In this document: positions 22,200-30,641 of the stretch, piece by piece
Position numbering within the stretch: the stretch's first letter is position 1
Layout: the number at the start of each line of letters is the position of its first letter
DNA from: a virus
Virus record (IMG/VR): IMGVR_UViG_3300024302_000012
Location: 1 to 58,283 of that record
Strand: one strand, 5' to 3'
DNA length: 58,283 nucleotides
The notes under the pieces: generated by a model
Databases searched by the model: none
What the model was told of the DNA's origin: nothing
What the model saw: the letters and a program-made list of their open reading frames with translations, nothing else
Position numbers and translations under genes: made by a program

Positions 22200-23300
22200 A
22201 TGAAGATTAAAATACCACAAGAACTAATTGACGAGCGATATATCAGGTTTCAGAAGCATCCGACTCTTGATTTATACATCTACAATTATACTCACAAATG
22301 TCAGTTCGAACAGAATTGGAATGAGTGGACTATGATGTGCCGTGGTTTGATCCTTGATGGTGAAGGAAATATTGTTTCACGCCCATTAAAGAAATTCTTC
22401 AATCTTGGCGAAGGTGAACATACTCTTGAGAATCTTCCAAAAGGTAATTATACATTGACGAAGAAAATGGATGGATCATTCCTAGAAATTGTTAAATGGG
22501 ATGGATATGTTGTTGTAGCTACTCGTGGCTCATTCGAATCTGATCAGGCTGAACATGCTATGAAAGTTCTTAACGAAAAACACCCTGACATATTTGAATT
22601 GGATAAATTTCAAGAAGGATTGACATACATCTTTGAAGTGATCTACCCAGAAAATAGAATTGTTGTTGACTATAATGGATATGATGATCTTGTCCTATTG
22701 ACTATTGTTGAGAATGAAACTGGGTATGAATATCCAAATTACAAAAACAATGCTCTTGGATTTGATGTTGTTGAAACTCTAGAAGGTAAGTGGGATTTTG
22801 ATGAGATCAAAGAGCTTAATACTGAAAATGAAGAAGGATGGGTTGCACACTGGCCAGGGTCAGACAACTATCGTGTGAAGATCAAGTTTGCCGACTATGT
22901 TGAATTGCATAGAATCGTAACTGGATTATCAGAGCTAAGCATCTGGAGACTGTTGGGTCAAGGAAATAATATCAATGACATTATTGACAAGGTTCCTGAC
23001 GAACTATTTAAATGGGCTCAAACAATTGTGACTGCTCTCTGGAAAGAATATCACGCAATTAAAAAACAAGTTGAAGATGATTATAGCAAAGCTGTTGCAA
23101 GTGTGTTTGATCTTGCATTGCATAAAGAAGGCGAACCAGTTCGAAAAGACTATGCAGTTGAATTTACTGGATATAAATATCCCGGAATGATGTTTGCAAT
23201 TCTTGATGGAAAAGAATTTGAAAGCAGAATCTGGCCCTTAATCAGACCGAAAGCAAATGAAATCAAAGAAGTCTCAGAACTTCCCAAATGGAGTAACTAA
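22200..23300 (+). CDS. rnlA: T4 Rnl1-like RNA ligase
   Basis: A 366-residue protein, near the T4 length. The nucleotidyl-transfer motif KMDG (Lys89-Gly92) follows LTK. Upstream, MMCRGLILDGEGNIVSRP and KFFNLGE form the typical Rnl1 N-terminal block. EGWVAHWPG and YRVKIKFADYVELH are motifs IV and V, with the Lys of VKIK. It seals 5'-phosphate and 3'-hydroxyl RNA ends in an ATP-dependent reaction. Together with Pnkp it forms a tRNA-repair pathway. Same operon as the nucleotidyltransferase. Confidence 0.95.
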   Translation: MKIKIPQELIDERYIRFQKHPTLDLYIYNYTHKCQFEQNWNEWTMMCRGLILDGEGNIVSRPLKKFFNLGEGEHTLENLPKGNYTLTKKMDGSFLEIVKWDGYVVVATRGSFESDQAEHAMKVLNEKHPDIFELDKFQEGLTYIFEVIYPENRIVVDYNGYDDLVLLTIVENETGYEYPNYKNNALGFDVVETLEGKWDFDEIKELNTENEEGWVAHWPGSDNYRVKIKFADYVELHRIVTGLSELSIWRLLGQGNNINDIIDKVPDELFKWAQTIVTALWKEYHAIKKQVEDDYSKAVASVFDLALHKEGEPVRKDYAVEFTGYKYPGMMFAILDGKEFESRIWPLIRPKANEIKEVSELPKWSN

Positions 23301-23461
23301 TGTATCAAGAATTTTATCATGATGAATATGAAGATCACTTGGCAGAACGAGCTATGTGGGACTGGCTAGATAAATGGTGGTGGACACTGATCCCAATTGT
23401 TCCACTAATTCCATTTTTAGTTATAGGGATTGGTGTTTATGCACTAATTTTTGGGAGTTAA
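23300..23461 (+). CDS. Small membrane protein
   Basis: A 53-residue protein (begins MYQEFYHDEYEDHL) with an acidic head, a DWLDKWWWT stretch and one hydrophobic span (residues 31-52). The ATG overlaps the RNA ligase stop. All Trp codons are TGG. Confidence 0.7.
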   Translation: MYQEFYHDEYEDHLAERAMWDWLDKWWWTLIPIVPLIPFLVIGIGVYALIFGS

Positions 23462-23487
23462 TAAAACCGACTTTTTGCTCTTTGATA

Positions 23488-23496
23488 TATATTTAT
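23488..23496 (+). promoter_or_regulatory. Putative late promoter element (TATATTTAT)
   Basis: An exact motif match, about 100 bases upstream of the next start at 23597. The stretch between contains no gene and forms a long leader. Confidence 0.5.
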
Positions 23497-23596
23497 ACAT
23501 AACTCGAATCCGTTTAACGTGAGGCATGAAGACCTTTAGAGTTGTTACATGATAGCAACAAAATGTTAAGTGGAGATATTAATAAGGAGACACATC

Positions 23597-24403
23597 ATGA
23601 ACACTACTCAAAGAGTGGGCACTCAGCCCGAAGCACACATTTCAATTGACAAAAACAGATTACAAAGATTCCGTGGAAAAGTATATCTTTCTGACAAAGC
23701 CAAGTTTGAGATTGAACTATTCAATCCAACTCAGCGCCGTTATGGAGTCAAATTTCTATTCAATGGGGAATACATGTCTAATCGACATTTGATCATAGAC
23801 CCAGGCCAACGTATTTTTCTGGACAGGTTTATTGAAACAAAGAAACGATTTGAATTTAACACATATGAAGTGGATGATTCACCAGCTGCAAAAGCAGCAA
23901 TCAGTAAGAATGGATTAATAGAGGTAGAATTTCATCAAGAAAACGATCCTATTCCTCTATTGAATAACACAACCAACTGGCCAGCACAGTTTACATATAC
24001 TGGAGATTGGTTTGGATTTCACGGCAATACATTTGATCAGTACAATACGACAATAAGCAACAGTGGTGGAATATCAGAAAATACTACTGTAAATTATTGC
24101 AGCACCAATCTCAATCAGAGTCCAAAGAAGAACGCTAGACATAAGCTGATGAGATCAATGGCAGCACCAGAGCCAATTGAGACAGGAAGGATTAATAAGT
24201 CGAATGAAAATTCTAATCAAGAATTTCAAAGTGTTGAGGCTGATTTTAACTGGATTGTAGATACAAAGGTTGTTTTGCAATTACTTCCAATTAGTCTTCA
24301 ACCAGCCAATCAAAGAGACTTGGTGCAGTATTGTCCTGTTGATGGCACTAAATTCAAAAAGGGATATAATTTCTGTCCCAAATGTGGAAAGGCTAAAGAT
24401 TGA
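23597..24403 (+). CDS. Hypothetical protein with C-terminal zinc ribbon
   Basis: A 268-residue protein. The N-terminal 150 residues look like a beta-rich domain (FRGKVYLSDKAKFEIELF) with an EVEF end. The C-terminus YCPVDGTKFK then FCPKCGKAKD is a zinc ribbon. A late-type element and AAGGAG precede it. The apparent TGA stop (24401-24403) is followed by AAA TAA, so with recoding two residues (W, K) are added. It may be a late, possibly virion-related protein. Confidence 0.8.
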   Translation: MNTTQRVGTQPEAHISIDKNRLQRFRGKVYLSDKAKFEIELFNPTQRRYGVKFLFNGEYMSNRHLIIDPGQRIFLDRFIETKKRFEFNTYEVDDSPAAKAAISKNGLIEVEFHQENDPIPLLNNTTNWPAQFTYTGDWFGFHGNTFDQYNTTISNSGGISENTTVNYCSTNLNQSPKKNARHKLMRSMAAPEPIETGRINKSNENSNQEFQSVEADFNWIVDTKVVLQLLPISLQPANQRDLVQYCPVDGTKFKKGYNFCPKCGKAKD

Positions 24404-24657
24404 AAATAATCGAATTCAAAGGCACTAAGTATAGAGTGCTACATAAGATACCTGCTGATCGTGTCACTGATTCTATCGTTAAAGGGATCCAACATGATCA
24501 GCGGATATTTTCGAAACAAACAAATGAAGAATGGTTTCTGGAAGAAATTGAAGAGGCAGAGTTTAGTCCCATTAAAGCTAAATCTACAAAGAAGAAACGG
24601 ACGCCCTCGATTATACTTCCAGCACACCCAGGTCAGACGATCGACATAAAGGCCTAA
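24400..24657 (+). CDS. Small hypothetical protein, TTG start
   Basis: An 85-residue protein (TTG, then KIIEFKGTKYRVLHK) overlapping the end of the zinc-ribbon gene. It has a basic Lys-rich stretch near residue 63 (KAKSTKKKRTP). GGAAAGG lies upstream. No family was recognised. Confidence 0.72.
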   Translation: MKIIEFKGTKYRVLHKIPADRVTDSIVKGIQHDQRIFSKQTNEEWFLEEIEEAEFSPIKAKSTKKKRTPSIILPAHPGQTIDIKA

Positions 24658-24686
24658 AAAGAAATCAAACTATTGCAAATTTTATA

Positions 24687-24695
24687 TATATTTAT
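24687..24695 (+). promoter_or_regulatory. Putative late promoter element (TATATTTAT)
   Basis: An exact match 34 bp upstream of the ATG at 24729, with AAGGAG between. Confidence 0.55.
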
Positions 24696-24728
24696 ATAAA
24701 TAATGACAACTAACCAAGGAGAAAATAT

Positions 24729-25166
24729 ATGGAACAACTAACTGTAAATAAATTCTTCTGTGACGTATGTGGCGGTGAAATAGAAAACAAATGTAAGATC
24801 GTAAGTGAGACATTTGTGACTAATTCTTCAGCTGGTAATGAATTACGATTTGCAGATGATGTACGGCTGGCTCACCTTGAGTGTGTTAACGACAATGAAA
24901 CTGTTGTAATTGCACCCAAGCTTAATGAGTTCAAAGCATTGGAAAAGGAAGTCAAAAGACTGACTAAAGTTAATGATCTTCTCAATGATGAAAATGCTGA
25001 ATTAGCTGAAGAAAATGCAGGATTGAAAGATACTCCTCCTCCAATAACTCAAGCTGATGTAGATCAGGTTCGAGAAGAAGAGGCAACTCCTCTTAAATTT
25101 GATGAGAAAGCACCGGCATTTGAAGTAAAAGATTCAAAAGGTAATAAAAAGTTGACTGTAAAATAA
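24729..25166 (+). CDS. Hypothetical protein with N-terminal zinc motif and coiled coil
   Basis: A 145-residue protein. FFCDVCGGEI (about residue 9) and HLEC (about 58) may bind zinc. Residues 68-105 are a Leu/Glu/Asn-rich coiled coil, and the tail is acidic and Pro-rich. It is transcribed just ahead of the tmRNA. Function unknown. Confidence 0.8.
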   Translation: MEQLTVNKFFCDVCGGEIENKCKIVSETFVTNSSAGNELRFADDVRLAHLECVNDNETVVIAPKLNEFKALEKEVKRLTKVNDLLNDENAELAEENAGLKDTPPPITQADVDQVREEEATPLKFDEKAPAFEVKDSKGNKKLTVK

Positions 25167-25172
25167 GAAACT

Positions 25173-25530
25173 GGGGCCGACCTGGATTCGACGGGATGAT
25201 TTTTGACAATAAGTGCAAGTAGACAGAGTGAGTCTTAAAAACTAAACAACCAGAGATAACTGGCACAAACTACGCAATCGCAGCCTAAGGAATTAGGCAG
25301 CCGTTAGCTCCACGACTTCGATAATGGAGGTCTAACGTCGTTTTCGAATAGGTATTTATGCAACAAGTTTCACCGAATTGAAACTGGATCACTGCGGCCA
25401 TGAGTATACATGCCGATAAGATTTGTTGGAGTTCTAAATTCGTATTAATTGAAAGAAACCAACTAAACTTGTGAACGACTTGTTGAAGGAAGCTTTGCGG
25501 ACGGGAGTTCGATTCTCCCCGGCTCCACCA
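25173..25530 (+). ncRNA. ssrA: tmRNA (phage-encoded ssrA)
   Basis: The 5' end GGGGCCGACCTGGATTCGACG is the tmRNA hallmark. The 3' end has a T-arm (GGGAG, TTCGATT, CTCCC) and an acceptor strand pairing with GGGGCCG, including the G3-U70 pair for alanine charging. CCA is encoded. The tag frame ends at TAA 25286-25288 with codons for N-Y-A-I-A-A; extending upstream gives EITGTNYAIAA if it resumes at 25253. The C-terminus resembles the bacterial degradation tag YALAA. It would rescue stalled ribosomes and mark nascent proteins for proteolysis. Confidence 0.95.
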
Positions 25531-25552
25531 ATTTTTAAATAAAGGATGCATC

Positions 25553-25768
25553 ATGACAAAAGAGCGCACAAAAGTAGTAACAGTAACTGACCTGAATAGG
25601 CCAGATCTTGATCAGCATGTTCAGTCGGTAATTGGTTACTGGGCTTCAGAAGGATATGACTATGTCAATTCGCATAACGTAGATAAGAAATTCGTATTGT
25701 TTTTCTCATTGCGTGAGTTTGCAGACATTGAGGATCTTGGACCTAAAAAAGAATTGCTTCACGGATAG
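25553..25768 (+). CDS. Small hypothetical protein
   Basis: A 71-residue acidic protein (begins MTKERTKVVTVTDLN) immediately after the tmRNA, with AAAGGATG as ribosome site. No family was recognised. Confidence 0.8.
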   Translation: MTKERTKVVTVTDLNRPDLDQHVQSVIGYWASEGYDYVNSHNVDKKFVLFFSLREFADIEDLGPKKELLHG

Positions 25769-25772
25769 TATT

Positions 25773-26273
25773 ATGAGAACCAATCTATCACACACATGGC
25801 CTGGGAAAGCAATACTTGTTAAGAGTGCCAAAGGTACATATACGATTATTCATCTAAGAGAATTGCCATACAACAAGTTTGAGACTGAAACATATTTGGC
25901 CGATAAGAATGGCGTCGCAATTAGTATGGAGCCTACAGCAGTATTTGTGGGAGATCTATTTGATGCTACAGTTAATAGATGCGATATTTATTACAAGCCT
26001 CGGAAACCAAAATCGGTTGCATCGGCCGTTCGGAAACCAAAATCGGTTTCCAAAAAACATGAGTTTATAGTAGATGAAGTCAAGATTGAAGACGAGCCAC
26101 TTGTAATTGTTCACCCACCACTGACAGGAAATGAGACTGGATCTGAAGGAGCTATTCATATTGATGCTAGTTCTGAAGACGCTCCCTTTAAAGAGCATGT
26201 GGGTGAGGTTGGTCCAATAACAATAACGGAAAAGGTGCTCAGCTCTGATGACATCAAATCAAGCATCAAATAA
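25773..26273 (+). CDS. Hypothetical protein with internal repeat
   Basis: A 166-residue protein (begins MRTNLSHTWPGKAI). The first 75 residues look like a folded beta domain. A basic hexapeptide RKPKSV occurs twice (residues about 76-92), followed by an acidic, Pro-rich, likely disordered tail. It overlaps the next gene by 26 bases. No family was recognised. Confidence 0.78.
   Translation: MRTNLSHTWPGKAILVKSAKGTYTIIHLRELPYNKFETETYLADKNGVAISMEPTAVFVGDLFDATVNRCDIYYKPRKPKSVASAVRKPKSVSKKHEFIVDEVKIEDEPLVIVHPPLTGNETGSEGAIHIDASSEDAPFKEHVGEVGPITITEKVLSSDDIKSSIK
26001..26047 (+). repeat. 30-bp-period direct repeat inside a gene
   Basis: CGGAAACCAAAATCGGTT occurs at 26001 and again at 26031, encoding the duplicated RKPKSV. 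Confidence 0.85.
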
Positions 26274-26586
26274 TCTACCTTCATTAGTAGATGTGCTCAA
26301 ACGAATAGTAGCAGTATCTGAAACTTGTAATGAACTCACAGGAAATCTCAATACAGTTCTAACTGACATTCAGTATCTAGCGATATCATTATCGTTCCTT
26401 GCTGAGAATTATGGTGATAGTCCTGCCTTGGTTTCTAAACTGAGAGAAGATGTTAAATTTGCTTCATCATTACAGCAAAATGAATTACAAGAATTAACAA
26501 CAAAAATACTAGGTTATCTGGACGACTTTATTGAGTTTGCCTCAGATAATGAAGAGTTAAAAGCAATCCTTAAAAAAAGAGGCTAA
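26248..26586 (+). CDS. Hypothetical helical protein
   Basis: A 112-residue protein (begins MTSNQASNNLPSLVD), Leu-rich and helical, possibly a coiled coil. It starts within the upstream gene, suggesting coupling. Function unknown. Confidence 0.78.
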   Translation: MTSNQASNNLPSLVDVLKRIVAVSETCNELTGNLNTVLTDIQYLAISLSFLAENYGDSPALVSKLREDVKFASSLQQNELQELTTKILGYLDDFIEFASDNEELKAILKKRG

Positions 26587-26587
26587 T

Positions 26588-27250
26588 ATGAAAATTGTTA
26601 GAAACGTTTACAAAATCCCAGAGAAAGATCAAATCAAAAATTATGAAGAGCTTGAAAAAATTATACAGAAGCATCTCAAATATGCTGACCGTTGGGAACA
26701 GATTGGACCCATGCTCGAGACTATTGAAGCCGATTTTGCAAGCTCGCCTGCCTCTCCCGGGGGACATGGAGCATACATTGGAGGACTGGTTGAACACATA
26801 TTAGATGTAATCCCATATGTGCTGTTAATTAGAAGCGTGTATGAGCAAGAAGGATTGGACGTCCCCACCGTGGAACAGTGCGTTTTTGTTTCTGTGTTCC
26901 ATGACATAGGCAAGGTCACTGATGGTAAAGATCCCAATTATGTTCCTCAGGATTCCGACTGGCATAGGAAAAATCTTGGATTTAACTTTAAACTGAATGA
27001 CGAAACTGATGCTGGGTTGGAACACTGTGACAAAAGCTTATTTCTTTTACAGAAATTTGGCATCACAATGGACATTGAAGAATATCAAGCCATACGAATC
27101 CATGATGGATGCAACTATGGTGGAAATCAACTGAAACGTTATGGATATTCAAACGAAATCTGTCTCTTAACAGAAATACTACGAACTTCTGACATGATGG
27201 CAGCACAAAAGCGCGAGCATTTAGATATGCAAGCTGAAAAAGGAAAGTAA
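26588..27250 (+). CDS. HD-domain phosphohydrolase
   Basis: A 220-residue protein with GLVEHILDV (about residue 64), VFHDIGKV (about 98, the HD doublet), IRIHDG (about 168) and TSDMMAAQ (about 198): the ordered His/Asp metal ligands of HD hydrolases. Members cleave nucleotides or cyclic dinucleotides. A host-signal-degrading or nucleotide-pool role is possible; the substrate cannot be read from sequence. Confidence 0.88.
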   Translation: MKIVRNVYKIPEKDQIKNYEELEKIIQKHLKYADRWEQIGPMLETIEADFASSPASPGGHGAYIGGLVEHILDVIPYVLLIRSVYEQEGLDVPTVEQCVFVSVFHDIGKVTDGKDPNYVPQDSDWHRKNLGFNFKLNDETDAGLEHCDKSLFLLQKFGITMDIEEYQAIRIHDGCNYGGNQLKRYGYSNEICLLTEILRTSDMMAAQKREHLDMQAEKGK

Positions 27251-27251
27251 G

Positions 27252-27611
27252 ATGGAATTAATAACTGTTTTTTCAATAGGTTTTTTGGTTATATTGGTAG
27301 CAACAATAGGGAGGCTTTGGTTCTTAAATTCTCTCTATCTAAATATGATTAAAGATCACGAAGCGGAAATCGACACACTGATTACTGAGATCAATGGAAA
27401 AAATGACGTATTGGAAGACATATGGAATACACTGCAGGAGGTAAAAAAGAGTCTAACATCAAATCCTGAAATGAATTTTTATTATGAGAAAAATGCCAAG
27501 GTGGCAGAGTTTTTCAATATGATTGACTCAAGTTTAGCAGAGGTCGAAAAGGTTTACAATAAATTACGAATGGGAGTATCAACAGATGCCAAAGAAGAGC
27601 ACATCAAATAA
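27252..27611 (+). CDS. Membrane-anchored coiled-coil protein
   Basis: A 119-residue protein. An N-terminal membrane span (residues 2-25, ITVFSIGFLVILVATIG) is followed by a charged helical region. The DNA encoding the span contains a complete early promoter cassette (27263-27314). Its end overlaps the sigma-factor gene by 26 bases. Function unknown. Confidence 0.78.
   Translation: MELITVFSIGFLVILVATIGRLWFLNSLYLNMIKDHEAEIDTLITEINGKNDVLEDIWNTLQEVKKSLTSNPEMNFYYEKNAKVAEFFNMIDSSLAEVEKVYNKLRMGVSTDAKEEHIK
27263..27314 (+). promoter_or_regulatory. Early promoter cassette 9, inside a gene
   Basis: AACTGTTT starts at 27263 and TATATT at 27290 (the same 27-base offset), followed by GCAACAATAGGGAGG. 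It lies in the coding region about 320 bp upstream of the late sigma-factor gene. Confidence 0.5.
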
Positions 27612-28341
27612 TTATTTTGGTTCTAAGGAAGAACAGTTTGTTAAAGAATATTTAGCAACAGAGTGGAGATCAGTCGGAGAAAAAAATTACTTTTTTGAAC
27701 AAAATCTATATCGACCATTGAGTCTATTAAGTGAAAATATTATTAACACATATGGGAACTATCATGGATTCTTTAAAATGGGATATGAGACTCAAGAGTT
27801 GAAAGCCATTTGTCTCACATACATTCTAGAAAAATTCGACAAATTCGACCCAGAAAGACTTACATCGACAGGACAAAAACCAAGAGCATATTCGTTCTTT
27901 GGTACAATTATCAAACGACATTTAATTAGACTATCTAAACAGGCCCAACAGAGATACAGACGCAGGTTGGATCTAAATGATGATGATACTTTCATTAATT
28001 ATATTGATCATCCAGATCTTATGCATCTAGACACATATGAGAATGACGATAAGATTTTCATTGGTAAAATGTCTAAATGGTTTGAAGACAACCATCTAAA
28101 GATTGGTATTAAAATACAGAAGGAAATTGATATTATGCATTCAATATTACAGCTGCTTGCTAATGCTCAGAATATTGAAAACACCAACAAGAAAGAATTG
28201 TATATCTATGTCCGTGAAATGACAGGACATGAGACAAAGAATATTACACCGACAATCAAGAAAATGCGAACAGCATATGTTCATCTCCGACAGAACTACG
28301 TCAACAAAGGTGAAATCATATCAGGATCAGTTACAATTTAA
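27586..28341 (+). CDS. T4 gp55-like sigma factor for late transcription
   Basis: A 251-residue protein. The core LKAICLTYILEKFDKFDPE, then PRAYSFFGTIIKRHLIRL and RRRLDLNDDDTF, resembles sigma region 2 as kept in T4 gp55 and related phage late factors (the FDP...AYSFFG pattern). It should bind host RNA polymerase and direct it to late promoters; the TATATTTAT sites are its likely targets. It overlaps the previous gene and is followed by a terminator. Confidence 0.82.
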   Translation: MPKKSTSNNYFGSKEEQFVKEYLATEWRSVGEKNYFFEQNLYRPLSLLSENIINTYGNYHGFFKMGYETQELKAICLTYILEKFDKFDPERLTSTGQKPRAYSFFGTIIKRHLIRLSKQAQQRYRRRLDLNDDDTFINYIDHPDLMHLDTYENDDKIFIGKMSKWFEDNHLKIGIKIQKEIDIMHSILQLLANAQNIENTNKKELYIYVREMTGHETKNITPTIKKMRTAYVHLRQNYVNKGEIISGSVTI

Positions 28342-28365
28342 ACCAGCAGACAATGCTCTATCCAT

Positions 28366-28391
28366 GCCCACTTTAATCGGTGGGCTTTTTT
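28366..28391 (+). terminator. Rho-independent terminator
   Basis: Stem GCCCAC/GTGGGC with an 8-nt loop, followed directly by six T. It closes the sigma-factor operon just before the late structural region. Confidence 0.92.
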
Positions 28392-28410
28392 GCGAAAAAT
28401 TGTAAAATTT

Positions 28411-28419
28411 TATATTTAT
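28411..28419 (+). promoter_or_regulatory. Putative late promoter element (TATATTTAT)
   Basis: An exact match about 31 bp upstream of the ATG at 28451, directly after the terminator, at the head of the tail-gene block. Confidence 0.65.
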
Positions 28420-28450
28420 TACTATAACGTGCACAAAACGGAGTAATAAA

Positions 28451-28933
28451 ATGACCGATGACATTCTAAAAGAAGAGCTATTCGAAGGCAAAACAGTATC
28501 TGATTTGTTAAGCCATATTTTCGATGAAACAAAAAAAGAAGATGAGCTCATAAAGACGACTATCACGAATCTTATGGAAGTGTTTGCTAACAATCCAGTG
28601 GGTGATGATGGAGAAAGTGAAAATCAGATAGACTATGAAACAATTATGGGATTTGCAGCACCATTGATCAAGGATTTCATTGACATGTCTGTCAAGAATA
28701 AGAAGCACTATATTGATCTGGCAACAGTAAGTCAGAAATTCTTAACAACAAAGCAAGCTGCTCAAGCTGAAATTGATTCAACAAAACCGTGGGAAGTGCG
28801 GAAGGAAGAGATCATTAAAGAAGCCAAAGAGACGGCCAAACAAATTGCTAGAGAAGCTGATGTAATAAAAAATACAATAGATAGTAAAGTGGGAAAATCA
28901 AATGGATCTACAGGACAAGAACAACCAAATTAA
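28451..28933 (+). CDS. Hypothetical late protein
   Basis: A 160-residue acidic helical protein (begins MTDDILKEELFEGKT) at the head of the late operon. The C-terminal half is Lys/Glu/Ala-rich coiled coil. Its position resembles that of tail or virion accessory proteins, but no homology was recognised. It overlaps the next gene. Confidence 0.82.
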   Translation: MTDDILKEELFEGKTVSDLLSHIFDETKKEDELIKTTITNLMEVFANNPVGDDGESENQIDYETIMGFAAPLIKDFIDMSVKNKKHYIDLATVSQKFLTTKQAAQAEIDSTKPWEVRKEEIIKEAKETAKQIAREADVIKNTIDSKVGKSNGSTGQEQPN

Positions 28934-29111
28934 TAGGCTCAACGATTGCGTTGAAGAATACAAGCTGAAGTCAAAGGACCTCAACGACCTATTGTTTCAA
29001 ATCTATAGAACGAGAAATGAAATTAAAGTTCTATGTAAGAATTTAGAAATTGATCTTCCTGATCTTGAGGGTGATGAAGACGAAGAAGAAAGCGGTAATG
29101 AGATCAAATAA
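28902..29111 (+). CDS. Small coiled-coil protein
   Basis: A 69-residue helical protein (begins MDLQDKNNQINRLND) with a strongly acidic tail (EGDEDEEES). It starts inside the previous gene and overlaps the next start by 14 bases. Confidence 0.75.
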   Translation: MDLQDKNNQINRLNDCVEEYKLKSKDLNDLLFQIYRTRNEIKVLCKNLEIDLPDLEGDEDEEESGNEIK

Positions 29112-30138
29112 TTCTACGTTTCAAGGTTCGTTTTCAGATTTATTTGGGAGTATAGATCGGAGTATAAATAGCGAAAAAAATGTCATGTTCGTTGCAAAGG
29201 TTGTTTCAATACCTGAATCGAACGTTGTAGGACAGATTGAGTTTAATATCCCTGGTTTAGACAATCAATCCACAGAGTCTGAGGTGGCAACACCAAAAGA
29301 TCCCAATTCATTTAGCAAGCCAGTTGTTGGATCATATATACAAATAGAAGCTGTCCAGAGCAAGTTCTTCTATACTGGAATTATTAACTATTCAGACACG
29401 GACAATCTTGATATAATTTCTGACTTTCTATCACCAGTTGAAACACAAACAGTTGTTGATGATTCGGCTGATAGCTATGAAGATACTATGGCAGCAGGAG
29501 GCCCGATTGAAGAACCTTCAGAGACAACATTTGTAGGACCAGATTCAGAGATCATACCGATTATTGAAAAAGAGGGAGACAATATCATAAAAGGGTTTCA
29601 CAATAACACTCTAATATTCTCATATGATGAAATCGGAAATTCTGTCACTTCGATCTATATAAATAGACAAGGAGCAGAATATGATATAAATACCCATGGA
29701 ATATCAGTATTTGGTGAAGCAGATGTTGACTCATCTCAGACATTTCCAGATGGATTCTCTTCAAATAAACCAAGTGAAGATCTAGGGAGTGCAATAAATT
29801 TAAAATCAGATAAGATACGAATTTCATCTGATGCAGGATCAATATTCTTATCATCAGCTGCTACTATAGGAATTGCGGCGGCTCAAGATATTAATATCGA
29901 CACACAAACAAAAACAACGATAAATAGTCCAGAGATTTATTTAGGTACTGGGGCAAGTGAGGCACTTGTTCTCGGTAATAAGTATGATGCTTTAATGAAT
30001 GAGCTAGTAGATGCCATCTTAAAGATGACAGTTGGAACTGCAACAGGACCTTCTACTCCTCCAATTAATGCAGCCATATTTACAAAGATAAAAGCAAAGA
30101 TTGCAGGCACACTAAGTGCTGTAAATAAAACAAACTAA
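29098..30138 (+). CDS. Baseplate hub/spike protein (gp5/gpV-like)
   Basis: A 346-residue protein. Residues about 20-100 look like an OB-fold (VMFVAKVVSIPESNVVGQIEF, GSYIQIEAV). The C-terminal region has short repeating beta segments (INLKSDKIRISSDAGSIFL, AAQDINIDTQTKTTI), as in a spike beta-prism, then EALVLGNKYDALMNELVDAI, a motif common after spikes. It would form the membrane-puncturing centre of the baseplate. The start at 29098 was chosen over 29050, which lies in the upstream gene without a ribosome site. Confidence 0.75.
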   Translation: MRSNNSTFQGSFSDLFGSIDRSINSEKNVMFVAKVVSIPESNVVGQIEFNIPGLDNQSTESEVATPKDPNSFSKPVVGSYIQIEAVQSKFFYTGIINYSDTDNLDIISDFLSPVETQTVVDDSADSYEDTMAAGGPIEEPSETTFVGPDSEIIPIIEKEGDNIIKGFHNNTLIFSYDEIGNSVTSIYINRQGAEYDINTHGISVFGEADVDSSQTFPDGFSSNKPSEDLGSAINLKSDKIRISSDAGSIFLSSAATIGIAAAQDINIDTQTKTTINSPEIYLGTGASEALVLGNKYDALMNELVDAILKMTVGTATGPSTPPINAAIFTKIKAKIAGTLSAVNKTN

Positions 30139-30151
30139 CAGGAGTGACAAA

Positions 30152-30640
30152 ATGGATATTAAACAATTAGCACAGAAAATGTTAGGAATGCTTCGACCAG
30201 TATGGAAGAAAGACATGACTAAATTGCTCAAATCACAAGCTGTGCAGGAAATGATTCGTCGTCAGGTACGTAAAGAGGTAAAGTATGCTTTATCGCTTAT
30301 TAATGCACAACCTGTCGCAGAATCAATTCGCCCGGTAAAAACCATGCCGGCTGCTAGTATCAATGAGATTGCAAATCAGTTCGTTCAAGAAGAACCTGAA
30401 ACAACTAATGCACCAGTCTCGCTGAATGTTGGCGGTGTAAATATTCCCATGGATATGACAGACTTCGGGCAGGAAACTGCAGTTGATGATTTAAGTCAGA
30501 AGATTGATGTAAATAATCCAGCAGTTGTAGAATTGCACAACAAGCTATATGGGTCAGACTATTCTCGAATAATGGCAGGAACAGCAAAAACTGAGAAGGC
30601 ATCTAGAGCAACAGCTATGATGCAAAAGGGTATCATATAG
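30152..30640 (+). CDS. Hypothetical late protein
   Basis: A 162-residue protein (begins MDIKQLAQKMLGMLR) with a basic helical N-terminus and an acidic, low-complexity middle. It lies between baseplate genes, so a tail or assembly role is likely. No family was recognised. Confidence 0.8.
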   Translation: MDIKQLAQKMLGMLRPVWKKDMTKLLKSQAVQEMIRRQVRKEVKYALSLINAQPVAESIRPVKTMPAASINEIANQFVQEEPETTNAPVSLNVGGVNIPMDMTDFGQETAVDDLSQKIDVNNPAVVELHNKLYGSDYSRIMAGTAKTEKASRATAMMQKGII

Positions 30641-30641
30641 G

